A stretch of 64,000 nt of DNA from Hepsetus odoe (GCA_017165825.1 CM029385.1:2849929-2913928), one strand, 5' to 3'; shown: positions 37,162 through 52,159, counted from the first letter of the stretch. Notes: generated by a model from the letters alone, not told the origin. Program-made: numbers and translations.

Positions 37162-38092
37162 GAGAGAGTAACCTAATATGCCTGCACTCCTTGACACTGC
37201 GTCATCAACCTTCCTTAAAGTTGTTTCCATGGCAATTCCAATGATGATGTCCCGATATAAAGACTTTACTAACATTAGCCAAGGACTGTCTAAATATAAC
37301 CTTCCTTTGATTCAGATTGTGGTCTTTCTCAACAAGGCAACTCCATGCTGTGGCAGAGACTTTACTTTAAACTCTTTTATTTAGACGTCATTTAGAAAGA
37401 GAAAACATAAAAAAAAACTTAAATAATGTCAAAAAAAAAAAAAAGACCTAAAACACAAAGTCTTGTACAACTCTGGAAGGGGTGAGAGGAAGAAGGGATG
37501 TGAGGATGAAGTAGGAATGTTTGAGATGTGAGTGAGAGAAACGTAAAAGAGACAGCAGAAGAAAGAAATGTGATGGTAGGAGGGAAAAAGAGAGGTTAGA
37601 GAAGGAAAAGAAAAGATTACAGAGCGAGAGAGAGAAAGACGGGGAGAAAAAAAGAGGTGAAAAGAACGAGCAGGAAAAGAAGTCGAAAGAACGAGAGAAA
37701 GATGAGCCGGAGAGATGAGTGAGAAAGTGAGAAAAAAAGCAGGCGAGAGTGAGAAAAAGAGAAAACTGATAAGAGGGAATAAAAAGGAGGAGAAGAAAAG
37801 AGAGGTGGGAGTGAGAAACGAAGAGAAACGAGAGAAAGAAGAGAGACAAGAAGGGGAGAAAGAAACGTGAGAGTAATAAAGCGAGAGAGAAAAGGAGTTG
37901 AGAGAGAGGTAGTGAGTAAAGGGTGAGGAAAAAAGGTGCGAGGAGAGAAAGAAAGAGAGACTGAAGAATGACTGAAAGAAAAGAATGAGACATGAGAAGG
38001 TAAGAGAGACGTATGAAAGGGTCGATTGAAAGAAAAGACAGAGAGATGTGAAAGAGTGTGAGAGAGAGAAAGGAAAAATAGGGAGGGAGGGC

Positions 38093-38126
<34 letters not shown>

Positions 38127-40761
38127 GGTCCAGATGCAGTGTGTATTTCTCAGTGGAGTGGCAGGCAGGTGTCTGTGTCTCCGCTGTCAGCTTCAATCTC
38201 AAACGCCATCACCGACCCAACTCCCCCGACTCCACCTGTCTGCTCCGCTTCTCCTCTCGCTCCCTCCTTTCCCCCCGCCACTGTTTTTATCCGTCACACA
38301 TCAGGACGTCGCATTTGGAAACTCGGCACACGTTTCTTGAAGTCTGTCTGCCTTACAGAACGTTCCGTCTCCCCTTTCAGTAAAAACACAAACTCGTCGG
38401 ATGCCTTTCCGAACCCTGATCCCAAACCAACGAGTGGATCCTCCCAGACGCTCTGAGCAGGTGGACCCGTCGTGTCCAGGTGAACCACACCGGAGAACGA
38501 AGGAGATGCAGAAAAACATCTCAACAGATCAAAACAGCCATTAAAAACACTCTTCATGCACACATTTAACCGCACAAACGCTCTGTGACGTGAAGTGAAA
38601 GGGAAAGTGACATCCTATCACTGTGAACCATGTCCAGTGCCCGGGGAGCAGTGATGGGGATGGTACCTAGCTCAAGGGGACCATGAACTTCCAGTCCTGG
38701 AGCCTAGTCCCTAAACACGATACGCCCCGCTGGACATATTCATAAATCCTATATCCTGCGATTGACCTGTCCGGGGTGTTTCTCTTCCTTTTGTACTGCG
38801 ACGGCTAGGATTGGCTCCCCCCTAATCTGTACAAGCGGCCAAGAAAATGAGGCAGCGAGAGTGAGTGATGTTTTCTCTGTTTGTAAAAGCAAAACTACTT
38901 CAATATGATTTCCTCTGGTGCTTATTGGTTCCCAGAGTTGGAAAAAAAAAGCCGTTGTAGTAATACAGCCATTTGCAAAAATGAGATTTTGGGACACGTC
39001 ATGATCATAAATGATGTTCAAAGATTGCAGAAGTGTTCGGAGGAGCCAATCAGAGCGCCGCTCCATATGAACAGCATTAGGACTCATGGTTATAATCAAT
39101 AATAATACAGCGTTTGTTATTCCTGATACAGCAGCTCGGCCTCTGGCAGGCACGACTCACCTCAGGCATTTCAGCTTGTTTATGAACTTCCTTCATGTTT
39201 CCCGCCGGTGAGGACGCTCCGTTCAGGTTAGAGCGATGCACGCAGATAAACAAGCCCAACCACGGGTTACTGTTTGCACACAGATCGTTTCTCTTTCATA
39301 TAATTTAATGATAACCTGACAGAATATCAGAATATTATCTTTTCTTTTAAAAGCTGAAAGGTGGCAAAATTGGTTATCATGTTGCCTTGGCAACATCTTA
39401 AGGAAATGATGAATCGCCATAACATCAGCATTAGCATCAAGGCTAGGCTCAACCCACGAGTGTCCCAAGTTACAGTATCGCTCATGTGGATTCGAGCTTT
39501 AAACACATGGGAGCAGTGGTGGTTTTGACCCCCATGATCGGAAGGTCGAAGGTCAGTGGGTTCGAGTCCTTGACTAGCATATTTCCTTGATGTACCCTGG
39601 AGCAAGGTACCGTCCCCATCACTGCTCCTAGTTAGGGGGTGGGTGAAACTCAGAGCATGCATTTTGTTGCAGCTCGCTGAGTGCTTTGGTGTGCTGGGCA
39701 GGACAACGCCGTCACTTTCACTTCACTTTCACTTGCGAACTCTCAGGCCGAAGTGCTGATCAGCGCTCCCTGCGAGGTGAATCGGCTGCAGGGAGGCTCA
39801 CTAATTAGCGCTAGCTGTGCGGTGAAGGTCAGCCCTCTGTCTGAGGAAGAGAGCAGCTTCTGATTCCTGACCCACGTTCACCTGAAATCACACAGCAGCG
39901 CTAACCGCTAACACGCTGTCAGATCCAGAGCCCCGAATGCGGCCCGATCCGGAGGTCTACAGCACCACTTGACCTTTAACTAACAAGCTGCCGCAGCACT
40001 CCCGCCCTTCATCCTCCTGTCTTCAGCTTCGCCGTTCCTCACGCTCACTCATTCTCCTCTTTCTGCACCGCTGCCGCTCTTCATCGCCAGACTCGGGATA
40101 GAACGTTAATCATCTTAATGCTCACGCTAACGGGTTCATTCAAACCCCAGAAATAAACGTTCTTGTGTGTTATACCGTTTGTCCTCTTTCTTTCTGGGGA
40201 AGGAGAAACAGAGGTGAAAAAGAAAGTGCAGGCAGGTTGGAATGAGTGGAGATGTGGGACAGGAGTGATCTGTGACAGATGGGGAGCAGGATGGTAGTGA
40301 GACCAGCTATGTTATATGGGTTGGAGACAATCAGGAAATAAAGATTCCTCGCTTTATTGAAATAAAACCTATAATCCTTAAGGAAGATTCCAACAGTACC
40401 ATTTACTCTCCTCTCAGGGAGCAGTGACGGGGACGATACCATGCTCAAAGGCACCTCAAGGCAACCTAGTGATCCAGGATTCGAACCCACAACCATCCGA
40501 TCCTGGGGCCTAAACACTAAACACTAGGCCGCCGCTGGCCACACATATCGATCACATCGATCTAAATATACCTTTGACACGGATATATCCAGATTCATTA
40601 AAACAGGCTGTTAAATCCTCCTTAATGATTTAGACTTAAATTTTTTTTTTAATAATTGGGTTCATAAAAACACAGTGGCCCGTGGGGGAAGTTTAAGAGA
40701 AATTCATTATATAGGCCCTTTAATGAAGTGTGTTCTAGCATCTTCTCTTCCTTTGCCCCTC

Positions 40762-40815
<54 letters not shown>

Positions 40816-40895
40816 TACTGTATCCATGTTCACGGTCTCTGTCTTTTAACAACTTCAGCACTTTCTCTGATCTGCTTTCATACCTAAGTGTGCAT

Positions 40896-40941
<46 letters not shown>

Positions 40942-41318
40942 CGTGTACTGAGTGATCAGTAGAGACTTAAAACTTCAGCTGCTCAGATTGGAAGTCAGAG
41001 ATGTGGAGATTATCTGCAGCCTAAAGATTCTCTCCTAAACCTTCTGTCACTAAGTGTGTGTGCGTGTGTGTGTGTGCGTGTGTGTGCGTGTGAGAATGCA
41101 TGCGTGTGTGTGTCTGCATGCATGCGTGTGTGTGTTACAGTGAGAGAGATTTATGATGGAATGGAAAATGACAACAGCATGATAATGAAGATGAGTAAAA
41201 GAACAAAAACAAAGCGAGACTGAAAGAGGGAACAGCAAAAGATTTACACTCCGGTCCGGATTATACATAATACAGAGATCTACAGTATCTACAGCTTCCA
41301 AACCTTAACACTGCGTTT

Positions 41319-41372
<54 letters not shown>

Positions 41373-44300
41373 ACGCACACACATTCTGAAAGTACTCACA
41401 CTGGTCACGTGGCTCAGAAATTTGGGAACTTTCTACAATGTCCACCGAAACATGTTACATTAAAGATGAAAGTAATCCTTTCTTCTCCTCTGATCACTGA
41501 TAATCCACGGAATACAGATCTCTGCTCTCATTTCGCCGGGCGTTTGAAAGAGAGGGAGAGAAAGGGAAGGAGGAGAGAGAGAAGCTGTAATATTGTGATT
41601 TGTGTGGGGCAGCGATCAGATCAGCTTAGAGAAGATTTATACGATCTGAAGACGTCGCCAGAATCTGAGAGCCCCGTTGGCTCGACTCGGGCGAATTACT
41701 AAAAATCTGTTTCTTTCTCTCTGTCAGCCATCAGGCCAATCCACATTCATCACCATCTGACCACACAGCCGTGGGTCAGCACGGCTTCCTGACCAACCGC
41801 TACTGTCAACTGTACTGAGATCTTCTTCTTCTTCTTCTTTAGGGTTCATCACAGCAGATCAACCAACTCCACTTCCTGTCCTCTGCAACATCAAGCCACT
41901 CTCACCACATCCAAAAACGTCCTCTTCCTCTTCTCCTCTTTCCTGCCAGCTCCATCTTCAACATCCTCCTCCCGCTATACTCCTCGTCTCTCCTCTGCAC
42001 ATGTCCAACCAGCGCAACCTTGCTTCTCTAACTTTGTCTCCAAAACATCTAACCTGATCTGTCCCTCTAATATACTCATTTCTAATTCTGTCAATCCTCG
42101 ACACACCCAACGGAAATCTCTTATCATTAGCGCCACTGTCACTATCCAATCTTCATAGCATAGCTGGTCTCACTACCATCCTGTAAGCCTTTCCTTTCTT
42201 GCTGGTACCTGACTGTCAGAGATCATTTCTGACACTCTTCTCCACCCATTCCAACCTGCCTGCATGCTCTTCTTCACCTCTCTCCACCTGTGTCACCTCT
42301 ACTCCCAGTTTACTTTCCATCTTTTCACTCATAGATTCTTCTCTTTGTTCTACTCATTTCATTCCTCTCCTCTCTAGAGCGCATCTCCACCTATCCAGGT
42401 TCTCCTCAAGTCGCTCTCTACTCAGATCATAAAATCATCAGCAAAAAGAGATATCACACCGCCGCGTACAAATACACCAAGAGCACGAACCGTGGCCCTG
42501 AGAGGGGAACGTCAGGGTCCATGCGAAAAAGGCCGGTGTCCTGCATGGCTGCACATCACGCTATCAGCTTATGATCCACTCTGCGCCGGTGGAAATCCGT
42601 CTGGGTCCACCTGGTCATAAGCCGATGGCGAGATGTGCAGGCATGCAGGACGAGGGGCTTTTCTGTGGATCTTGAACAGAACTCCGGTGTCCTTTCATGG
42701 ACTGCTTCTCAGGCAAAACAGAACTGCTGCTGCTTCAGTCGTGTGGTTCGAGTTGATTACGTTGTTTGTTTTTGTTGGACACGTTGGGTCATTACAAATG
42801 TGCTGTCGTCTCCCTGACCACCTCCAATGGTGCTTTAAGTGCTAGAGAATCCAGGTGTCCATTACCCGGCACACACATGCTGCTCTTCCTGACGGGTTGA
42901 GCTGTCGCCTGTCTACAAATATCATTTAAAACGAACCAAAACCCAAAACTGACCATATTTTGTCACGTCTTCTGAAAGGGGTTTCTGTAAAATTTCTTCA
43001 TTCAAAGTCTGAAAAACATCATATTGAGTGAAGTGAAAGTGACTATTTGTCAATGTGAAATGCATTTAACCAACAAACCCTGTGCAGCAGGGAGCACCCA
43101 TACATCTGGTGCCTGGGGAGCAGTGATGGGGACGGTACTTTGCTCAAGGGAACCTCGGGGCAACCTACTGGTCTGGGATTCGAACCCACGATCTTTCGAT
43201 CCTGGGACCTAGACCCTAAACACTTGACCCTCGTTGTCCCATATTGTGTATCGAGAGCACCCCTGATTACACTATAATTGCATGTATGTGACATTTATTT
43301 TGGAAAAAAATAACAAATGATCAAGAAAAAAATGTTTTAAATATCTATTTAAATCTAAACCCCACAAACTACAATAAATAAAACCCAGATCTTTGCTGAC
43401 TTGGTCTCTACTGGGTTTGAGACGGACTCAGTTGTCTCAAGGAGGCGCACACACACCCTCACACACTCTACAGGACGAGGTCATTAGGGGAGGACACACT
43501 TCCACTTACAAGTCGATAAGTGAAGGGAGGTCAAGGCTTCTGCCGATACTGCAGCGAAACTGCACCTCTACGCTCTTACTGCCCTCATTAAGGGTGTGCT
43601 TATGCGTTGGGACGGGTACCGCTAGGAGGGTGAGAAGATCTGAATAAACGTCCTGATGGAAGACATCCTACAGTGGCTCAGAAAAAGGAGAAATCAGCAA
43701 TTCTGATCTCCCCGCACTCCTTAAAGGAAAACTTTCTTGGCTCTGACGTGTGGTTCTTGGCCAAACATTTCATTAAAACTGAACCTGAGCACTGTGGGAG
43801 TTCCTCACGCTAATTTAAAAAGCCCATATTCCACGTTTTCTTGCATTTTAATTTTCCTCCCTGAAGTCCACTCGCAACATTAGTGTGTTTTTTATGGACC
43901 ATGATTCATTCTTTTGAAACAAACAGGCTGTGTTTGTGCCTTTATGACTCATATATGTAAATGATCTCTATTCTGATTGGCTCTCCTTTATTATTTCTCC
44001 TTCAAAAAGCAGTCTGATCCATCATTTCATGATCAACACGTTAAAAGTGCTGTAGGCTGAAGAATGAAGTCCCGGCAGGTTGTTTAATTGAGAAATCTAC
44101 ACTTTTCCTCCATTTCTCTTACACTCTCTCATTCTCTCTCTCTCTGCTCCTTCATGTTTCTCCTCTGAGGGTAATGAAGTATGAATGAGGGAAATGGGGC
44201 ACCTATAACCCAGTTCAAACCACAACAGGAACCTCCTGGACGCTTCATTTCAAGTGACCTTGGTCTTGATTTTGTCCGGCTACGGAAAAGCCACAGTGCA

Positions 44301-47300
44301 TCCAGTGCTTGGACGGGACAGGACGGGACGGCTCTGGTCTGAACGAGGGTTGGGAGGTGACCTCAAAAACTGAAGAGCACCAAAGAGCACCAGCAACGCA
44401 AAAGACATTTAAAAGTAAGGCAGGGGTCCAGAACGTGCTCAGAAAAGTGCCCCGGGATGGAACTGATCATGAAATACGACCAGATTTTCCACCCTGAGTC
44501 GCAGCCATTCAGGGCCTCACACAGAGAAAGAGAAAGGTGCATTATGGGTAATCTGGCACTCACATGCTTCCCGTGGCTGAGCTGCTGTCTGTAGGGAGAG
44601 AGCCATTAGGATGCTCCATCTGAGCCAACCTGTGGGGAAGAGAGAAAGAGGGGGGTGAGAAAAGGAGCGGAAGAATGAAAGAGGGAAAATGGTGAGAGAA
44701 CAAGAACGAGAAAAAGAGAGCAGAGGGTGAGAGTGGCAGAAGGAGAGTGAGAAGAGAGAAAAAGAGCAGAAGATTGTAAGAGGCACAGAAGGAAAGAGAG
44801 ACACGAGAAAGTGCAAAGAGAGTGACAGAAAGAGAGAAAAAGCATTCAAGAGAAGAGAAATGAAGAGAGAGAAGAGGAGAAAAGGAGAGAGCGAGAGAAC
44901 CAGGAGCAAAGACAGATATAGAGAAAACAAGAGCGGAGAGTGAGCGTGACAGAAGGAAAGAGAGATGAGGCAGAAAGAGGAAGACGTAAAGAAAGAGGGA
45001 GAGAGGGTTAGAGGGAGAACATGGGGAAATGAAGGGAGAGAAGAGGAAGAGGCCAGAAAGAGAGATAGGAGAGTGACCGAGAGAGCGAGGAGAGATATAG
45101 AAAGAGAAAACGACAGAAAGCGAGGGGGAAAAAAAAGAGAGAAAAAGAGAGACTTGAGATTTCAATGGTTAAAAATGATTCCCTAATTACAGAGAAGAAG
45201 CGCCGCCGTCTGAACGAAAGAGTATTTGTGTGAATGTGCGAGTAAAGACGGCCTTCCAGGCGAATAAACAAACAAACGAGTAAATAAAAACAACGCATGC
45301 GTCCCACTGCGCCCTCGGTTGATTGAGGCCACTTTGAGCTCAGGATTAATCGAGTCCGTATCAAAGTGACCCTGTTTAATGGACTCCTCGTGCTCGTATC
45401 GAGAGCCAATAATCTTTATTCCCACCCTCACCTTCTCCCACCTTCGCCCACCTTCTCCCACCCCCTCCCTGAGTCCGTTACTGCCTCACCCCACCAAAGA
45501 GCCCACATAATGGGACTGCAGCTTCAGAAGCAGCAGACATTTAAAGCCCAATAACAGGGACTGTGTGTGTGTGAAGCGCTGACACTGCTGATGAGAGCAT
45601 CGCTGGTGAAAGAACCCACTTTCAGGTTGTTCTGTTTATTCACAGGAGGTCAAAGCCAGGTCTTCACTGATACTCTGCTGGTTATTGTACTGCGGGAGTA
45701 AGTGTCTCTGAATGGGACACAATCTGCACATGGTTCAGCCTGGAGTTGTTCCCCGGCATTTAATGTACTGCAAGGTCACAATTCAATATGCTATCAGTGC
45801 TGCAAAGGAACATAACACGCCTGGCCTGTGTGTGTGTGTGTGTGTGTGTGTGAGCAGGAAGATCTAGGAGCAGGTCTATTCTTGGAAAGCAGATGCAGAT
45901 ATATGCAGTTCAAATTTTTTTCCTGCAACTTTTCCACAGCACTGTCACCAAACTGCTCCAAAATATTTTAGAATGTTGTGTTTCCTGTTTTATGTCCACT
46001 GGAAGTGTGTGAGATGGCTACCTGCTGGCGTACTGCTCGATCCGGGAGTGTGTGTCGTCGTGGGGAAGTTCTGGGGAATGAGAGAGCCTGAAAGAAACGG
46101 AAATAAAAAATGAGCGAACGGTTAAAAGAAAAGCTTTCTGATCGCTAAACAGCGGTGATCTACCGGACTGGCTGTGAGTGCTACCGGGCAGGATGGACAG
46201 AAGGTTAAGAGGCAGAGAGGACAGTGAAGGAGGGGTGAGGGGACATGCCAGTGGTTCGCTGAAAACATGCGAAGGTGCAGGCGGCATGCTCTACGGAGGA
46301 GGAGGAAGAAGTGGACGATGTAGTGGTCATGCTTATACTCACTCATACTGCTCCGGACACATGCTGATCAGAGTGACCGGGCTGTAAAAGAGAGGGGGAG
46401 GACGAGAGGAGAGAGGGAAGGACAGAGTCTTTAGGGTCACGGGTCCAAACAAGAGGAACAGGAGGTTTGGAGGAAGCAGTACGGATCACGAGACCCTGAA
46501 CTGTCAGTTCAAATGATACAACGGGACGGTTTAACCAGAAAAAGTGGCTTTTTCCTCACATTTATCCTTGTTTCAAGCTGAAGCGCTTGCTGTTGGAGGC
46601 TTACTTTTTTATTTTTATGCTCCGGCTGCAAGGTTGGAATGGAAGGGAAGCTTACACACACCTTTAATCAAGTTTCCTGCACTGAAACCATGTCGAGAAG
46701 TTACATAACGTCAAATAGACTGGATTATGTTTTTATGGCAAAGTGCCTGGATCAACAGAAATATGAAGAAACGGGAAAACAAAAAATATGTAAAGTGGCA
46801 CGTTGTGCAGATTTTCAGTGACTGCGCTTTCTTCGGGAGCTCAGTATGTTTGCATGTGTAAACACGCAGCGTTTCCCCCAATGCACTCCACAACGAGAGC
46901 ACTTAAACCCCGGATACACTTTTTGAATGCGGCAAAAAGGATGAACTTTAAGGGAAAAATCGGTCGTCAAACACGGCACTCTGAAGCAGCGAAAAGCAAC
47001 CTCTGTGTTTAACACACCGTGCAGGAGGGGGCGGCCCTATGCAGCGCTCGGGGAGCAGTGACGGGGACGATACCTTGCTCAAGTGTACCTCAGGGGAACC
47101 CTACGGATGGGATTCGAACCCACGACCTTCTGATCCTGACCCGCACATTTTTTTGGAGACTCGTACACACCTGACGAACTGTGAACTCCCTGCTCCAAAT
47201 GCAAACAAACACGTTCTGAAAATTGAAACCGCGTCTGTGAATGGACAGAAGAAACCAATCAAACGGCGGGTGTGTCCGAAGAGCAGGATGTAACTTCCTG

Positions 47301-48303
47301 TCCTCTCCGCGCGTCCCGATTTGATCCGATCATCGAGCGGATGATCAGCTGCCAGCTGTTTTTTTAGACTAGTGATCCCAAAACATCCATCCGAGACGAT
47401 CTCCGTGGTCAGACGGTCGGTGTTTCCGATAAAGCGGCCGGGGGAGTGTTTACTCTAATGTCTGGCGCGGCTGCGGCCCAGCCCGGCTCATCCTTTCTCA
47501 TTACAGTGGGGTTTAAAGGGAGAGCGGCACGTGTGAGCGCGGAGACGCTGAGGACGGCGGTAATGACTCCCCGAAGCTTAATGAATTCTGACAGAGTCAA
47601 CATCCCCGAGCGCAGTAAAAACTCGGTCAATATCTAGCGGCGCTGAAAGATGCAAACATGGCACGCTTTCATTTGGCTCTTGGAAAGAAGGATGAATAGA
47701 TTCAAAGGACACAAGTGGCACGAGTTGAATTTCCCAAAAGCATTAATATCACCCAGCACAGAGCTCGTCTCAGGCTTTACTGCGTCCACAAAGCCTGGGA
47801 TTTCAAGTATTCACGAGCTTGATTAAGCGGAAGTTGATTATAAACACTTTAAACCCTCAAAAGTCATGAGCTTCTGCTGCTTTTCTATTGTGTCCTTTAT
47901 TTGCAGTAGTGAATTTGTGAAAACAGGGACTAAAACGGGTCGATGTTTATTAAAAGAAACTTATTAGAGTCTGGGAGTCTGGCGTGCGGCCGCGGCTTAG
48001 TAAACGTACTGATCCTGTTTCTTTAAGTCATACTTTTCTCTTTCCTGTGAATCCGTTCTGATGTTATATTAACTTTTTCAGCAGGGTTTCCCCAGAGCGC
48101 TCTATTAATTCAATCCAATGACATAATTCATCAGAAAGAGGGAATCGTTTAACTGCAAGCGACGGATTTTATTAACGTTTGATTTACGTCTGAACCGAGA
48201 GATTTCTTCTGCTCGTTCTTACGTCCGGAAAAGACAAAAAGTGAAAGAAAAAAACAATGAATTTCCACTCAAATACGCCCTTGTCTGCATCTACTCTCCT
48301 GCA

Positions 48304-48364
<61 letters not shown>

Positions 48365-51300
48365 TTCTCTATGTAGTAATAACAGACTATAATCCACTGA
48401 TTAATCCATTTAAGAAAGAAATTTTTGATGAACAGACAGAGAGATGGATGGCTGGATGGATGAAGGATGGTATCTGTCAAAAGTTTGGATACAACTGGTG
48501 GTCTTTCATCTTAAAGATCTTCATGATCAGCGAGTCCTCCTGGAGTTAGGAGGAACTTTAATCCCAGTGTGGACGTGGAGTGTGTAACTGACAGTGGTGT
48601 ACGCGGAGTCGTATTAATCCAGGATGAATTCATCTGCAGGCTGCAGCTCTTACAGTCTGACACTCAGATTTGCTGAGTCACATTAATCCAGTATGGATTC
48701 CACACTCATTCCAGCAGTGATGTCCCTGCGTTTCAGCAAGCAGAGCTGATCGCTCATGAAGACGCTTGGAAGATTTCCAAGGGTGTGTGAGGCTGCTTTG
48801 AAGAATAGATCTCGGTTTTGACGTGTTGAACATAGTTTTGCTTCACCATTATCCGAAAAATGTGACGAAAAAACCTTCAAGGAGACACGCAGTGAAAGTG
48901 AAAGTGACCATCATGAACCACAGCAAAATACATCCCCTGTATTTAACGCACGCACACCGTGCAGCGGGGGGCATCCATGCCCAGTGCTTGGGCAGCAGTG
49001 ATGGGGACGGTACCTTGCTCAAGGGTACGTCAGAGCAACCTACTGATCTGGGATTCGAACCCACGACCTTCTGATCTTGGGGCCTCGTCCCTAAACACTA
49101 GACTAGATGTCTCAATGGTTTGTTTCCAGGAGTGAAAGCCCGGTTTGGCCCTGAAAGCCAGTTTATTTTCGTGCTGAACATGAGCTCCAGCTGCCGAGCT
49201 GAAAGGAAGGACGTTTCTATGAACAAATCAAACCAGGCTGAGCAGACGCAGGGCGTTAAACACAGCCCCCGTCTTCAGGAGGAGGAGAGAGGGGAGGTGG
49301 AAAAGAAAAACAACTCAAACGGAAAAGTCAATGTCAATTCAGCCTCTCGCCAAAGCATCTCTGAAGACCAAAAGATCTGCTGGGAGCTTCCCGCACATCA
49401 GCCCGGGAACAAGAACAGTTTTACCTGACGGCTGCCACGGCAACGGAAGCAGCGGGATGCTGTAAGCTGAGCCATATGCTCGGCAGGAATTCATTAGCCT
49501 ACTGCCATGGAGGAACAAAAAAGAACCGTTCCCATCTCTCTGATTGTGCTTCTTGAAGGAGGACAAATAACCTGTCTCTGCTCTGGTTCAGATCCTTAAA
49601 TGTGACTTAATTTTGGGAAAGATTCATGGCCTCGATGAAAGATATTTTGGCTTTGTGTTTCCTGTTTTCAGAGACGCTTTTATGAACTGACAGAAGAAAG
49701 AAATGCGCCAAAACAGATGCTGCCTCTCAATGAGAGTGTCAAGGTGAAAAAAAAAATCCAACGCAGCCTCACTTCTCTAACTTTGTCTCCAAAACGTCTA
49801 ACCTGATCTGTCCCTCTAATATACTCATTTCTAATCCTGTCCATCCTCGTCACACCCAGCATCTTTAACTCTGACACCTCCAGCTCCGCCTCCTGTCTAT
49901 TCATCAGTGCCTCCTTCTCTAACCCGTATAGCATAGCTAGTCTCACTAGCATCCTTTACAACTTCCCTTTCACTCTAGCTGGTACCCGTCTGTCACAGAT
50001 CACTCCTCCCATTCGTCTCCACCCATTCCAACCTGCCTGCACTCTCTTCTTCACCTCTCTTCCACACTCGCCGTCACTCTGCACTGCTGATCCCAATATT
50101 TAAACACCTCCAGCTTCATCGCCCCTACTCCCTCCATCCTAACCACTCCACTTTCCTCCCTTTCGTTCACACTCATGTGATCTGTCTTGGACCGACTGAC
50201 ACTCTCCTCCGACCTTTTGAGCAAAAGGCTTATTTTATTTAAATAAAATGGTTAAAAATCTGAGAAAGTTGTAGATTTAGAAAAACAAAGATGAAAAAGG
50301 CTTTGATCTAACTACGAATATTAAAAGACTAATAAGATCAGAAGCAGCGATTTGCTAATTCCGCCAGTCAGTCAAGGACTTTCGAACGAGCGAAAGAGCT
50401 GCGGATCAACAGTGAAAATATCAGCAGTGTGGAACTCCTATGAAGGATTTCTATGAAGGACGTTAAAAACAAACGACCTGTAATCACGACCCAAGAAGGG
50501 AAAGAATCACTAAAGATTTTATTCGAATTAAAAGAAGGCACTCTCTTCAATATGTGCAACAAGGCGAAGCTGCTAGAACTTTCTGAAGATTAATTAAAAT
50601 GAAAACTACACGCCTGGGCTAAAGTGTGCGTCAAAACCTCCCGAAAATTAGTGACGATCATGGTCTTGAACGGACTATTTTCCAGGAGGCTTGTTTCATT
50701 AAACTCTACTTTTTACTTTTTCGGGTCCGGTGTCTTGAATAGTTGGTTTAAGCCTCTAATTTGGGAGCATCACTATTTATTCATGGTTCCTGTCCCAGCA
50801 TGTCACACGTTTTATCTTTCCCTCGGTTCCTTTCCGTAGACTCAAGCGCAGCGTCTTACTGGTGAGGCAGATATGAGATGATTTAATCATCCAGTTTGAT
50901 ACAAACTGGTGGGGTGTTAGCTCCCATTACCGTTTAGCCACAGTGAATTAGTCTGGGCTTCTTGCCTCCATTAGAGGGAAGCTGGAAAAACCATGCAAAT
51001 TCGATTTCGCTACAATTTTATCCCTTTTTTAGTCATCTGGTCTGCAGGCAGCCTCCTTGTAATGAGTATGAATGAGTGAAAATGTGAGGAAGATTTTTCT
51101 GTGAGTTACTGTGATGCACACTGATTTGTGCCAAGCCTCAGTGGGATGTGTATCAGCAATAATCCCGAACGGAAAGGTCAGACACTTTCTGCTGTAGGCT
51201 TGAGAAGCAAGGGTCACTATTCAGATCATCTTCACCTGAGACAGAACTTCTCTCTCTCATTTATCCTCTCATCTCTCTGTCGTTTGTTGCTGTAAAACAA

Positions 51301-52079
51301 AAGGCTACATTTGTGGAAAAGCGATTCTGAAGAGCTGTCGCGTTATAATGAGGAGGTCCTGGGTTCGATTCCCAGGCGGGACGGTCCGGGTATTCTCTGC
51401 GTGGCATGGTCATGTTCTCCCCGTGTCTGTGTGTTTCCTACAGGAGCTCTGGTTTCCTCCCATCATCCAAAGACATGCGGGTGGACTGGAGATGCTAAAT
51501 TGCCCCCCTGGTGTGAGTGTGATGGACTGTCCAGGGTGTGTCCCCACCTTTCGCCCGAGATAGACTCTAGTGCTGGCCATGAACCTAATCAGGACAAGCA
51601 GCTCAGAAAGCGGGGATGCAGGGATGCATCTCTCTAAGGGATGCAGGTGAACTTCTCCAGCGCTGGGGCATTTTAAAGCCCTCCAGTCCAGACTGGGTGA
51701 CCTTATGCTAATATGCAGCCGCTCTGCATCTTCATATTCGCAATAAACGAGTGGGCCCGACTGAACACACAAGTGGGTGTCCGCAAACTTTCGGACACGT
51801 TGTTGAAATTCGTGGTTTCATGACTGAGGTCAGAGATTTATGCCCCTGCTGTGTAACAACTAGTGGAGTGCAAACAAAGAGACTGTGTGAGAGAGAGGGA
51901 GAAGGAGGAGAGTGAGGGTAGAGGAAGAGTGAGGGAGCAAGAGAGTGAACATGACAGAATGCCATAACTCATAAACGTGGAGGAGCACTTCTCCTCCCCT
52001 TATGGAACTGACTAATCAGGCACATCTTAACCACCATTACAGTGACTTATATTCTGCTTTGACAGCACATATAAATCCT

Positions 52080-52159
<80 letters not shown>

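Noticed and set aside
37429..38202. Long minus-strand open frame of 257 codons
   Set aside because: It is a translation of the purine tract (Ser/Leu/Phe/His low complexity) lying in a utrn intron; no domain, and overlapping frames are equally open.
44560..45165. Minus-strand open frame of 201 codons
   Set aside because: Same cause: low-complexity reading of the pyrimidine tract before a utrn exon. Only the short end overlapping 44564-44629 is real, and in the utrn phase.
49120..49428. 102-codon plus-strand frame in a utrn intron
   Set aside because: Reasonable composition but no family match, no promoter or splice evidence, and it starts directly at the edge of a SINE.
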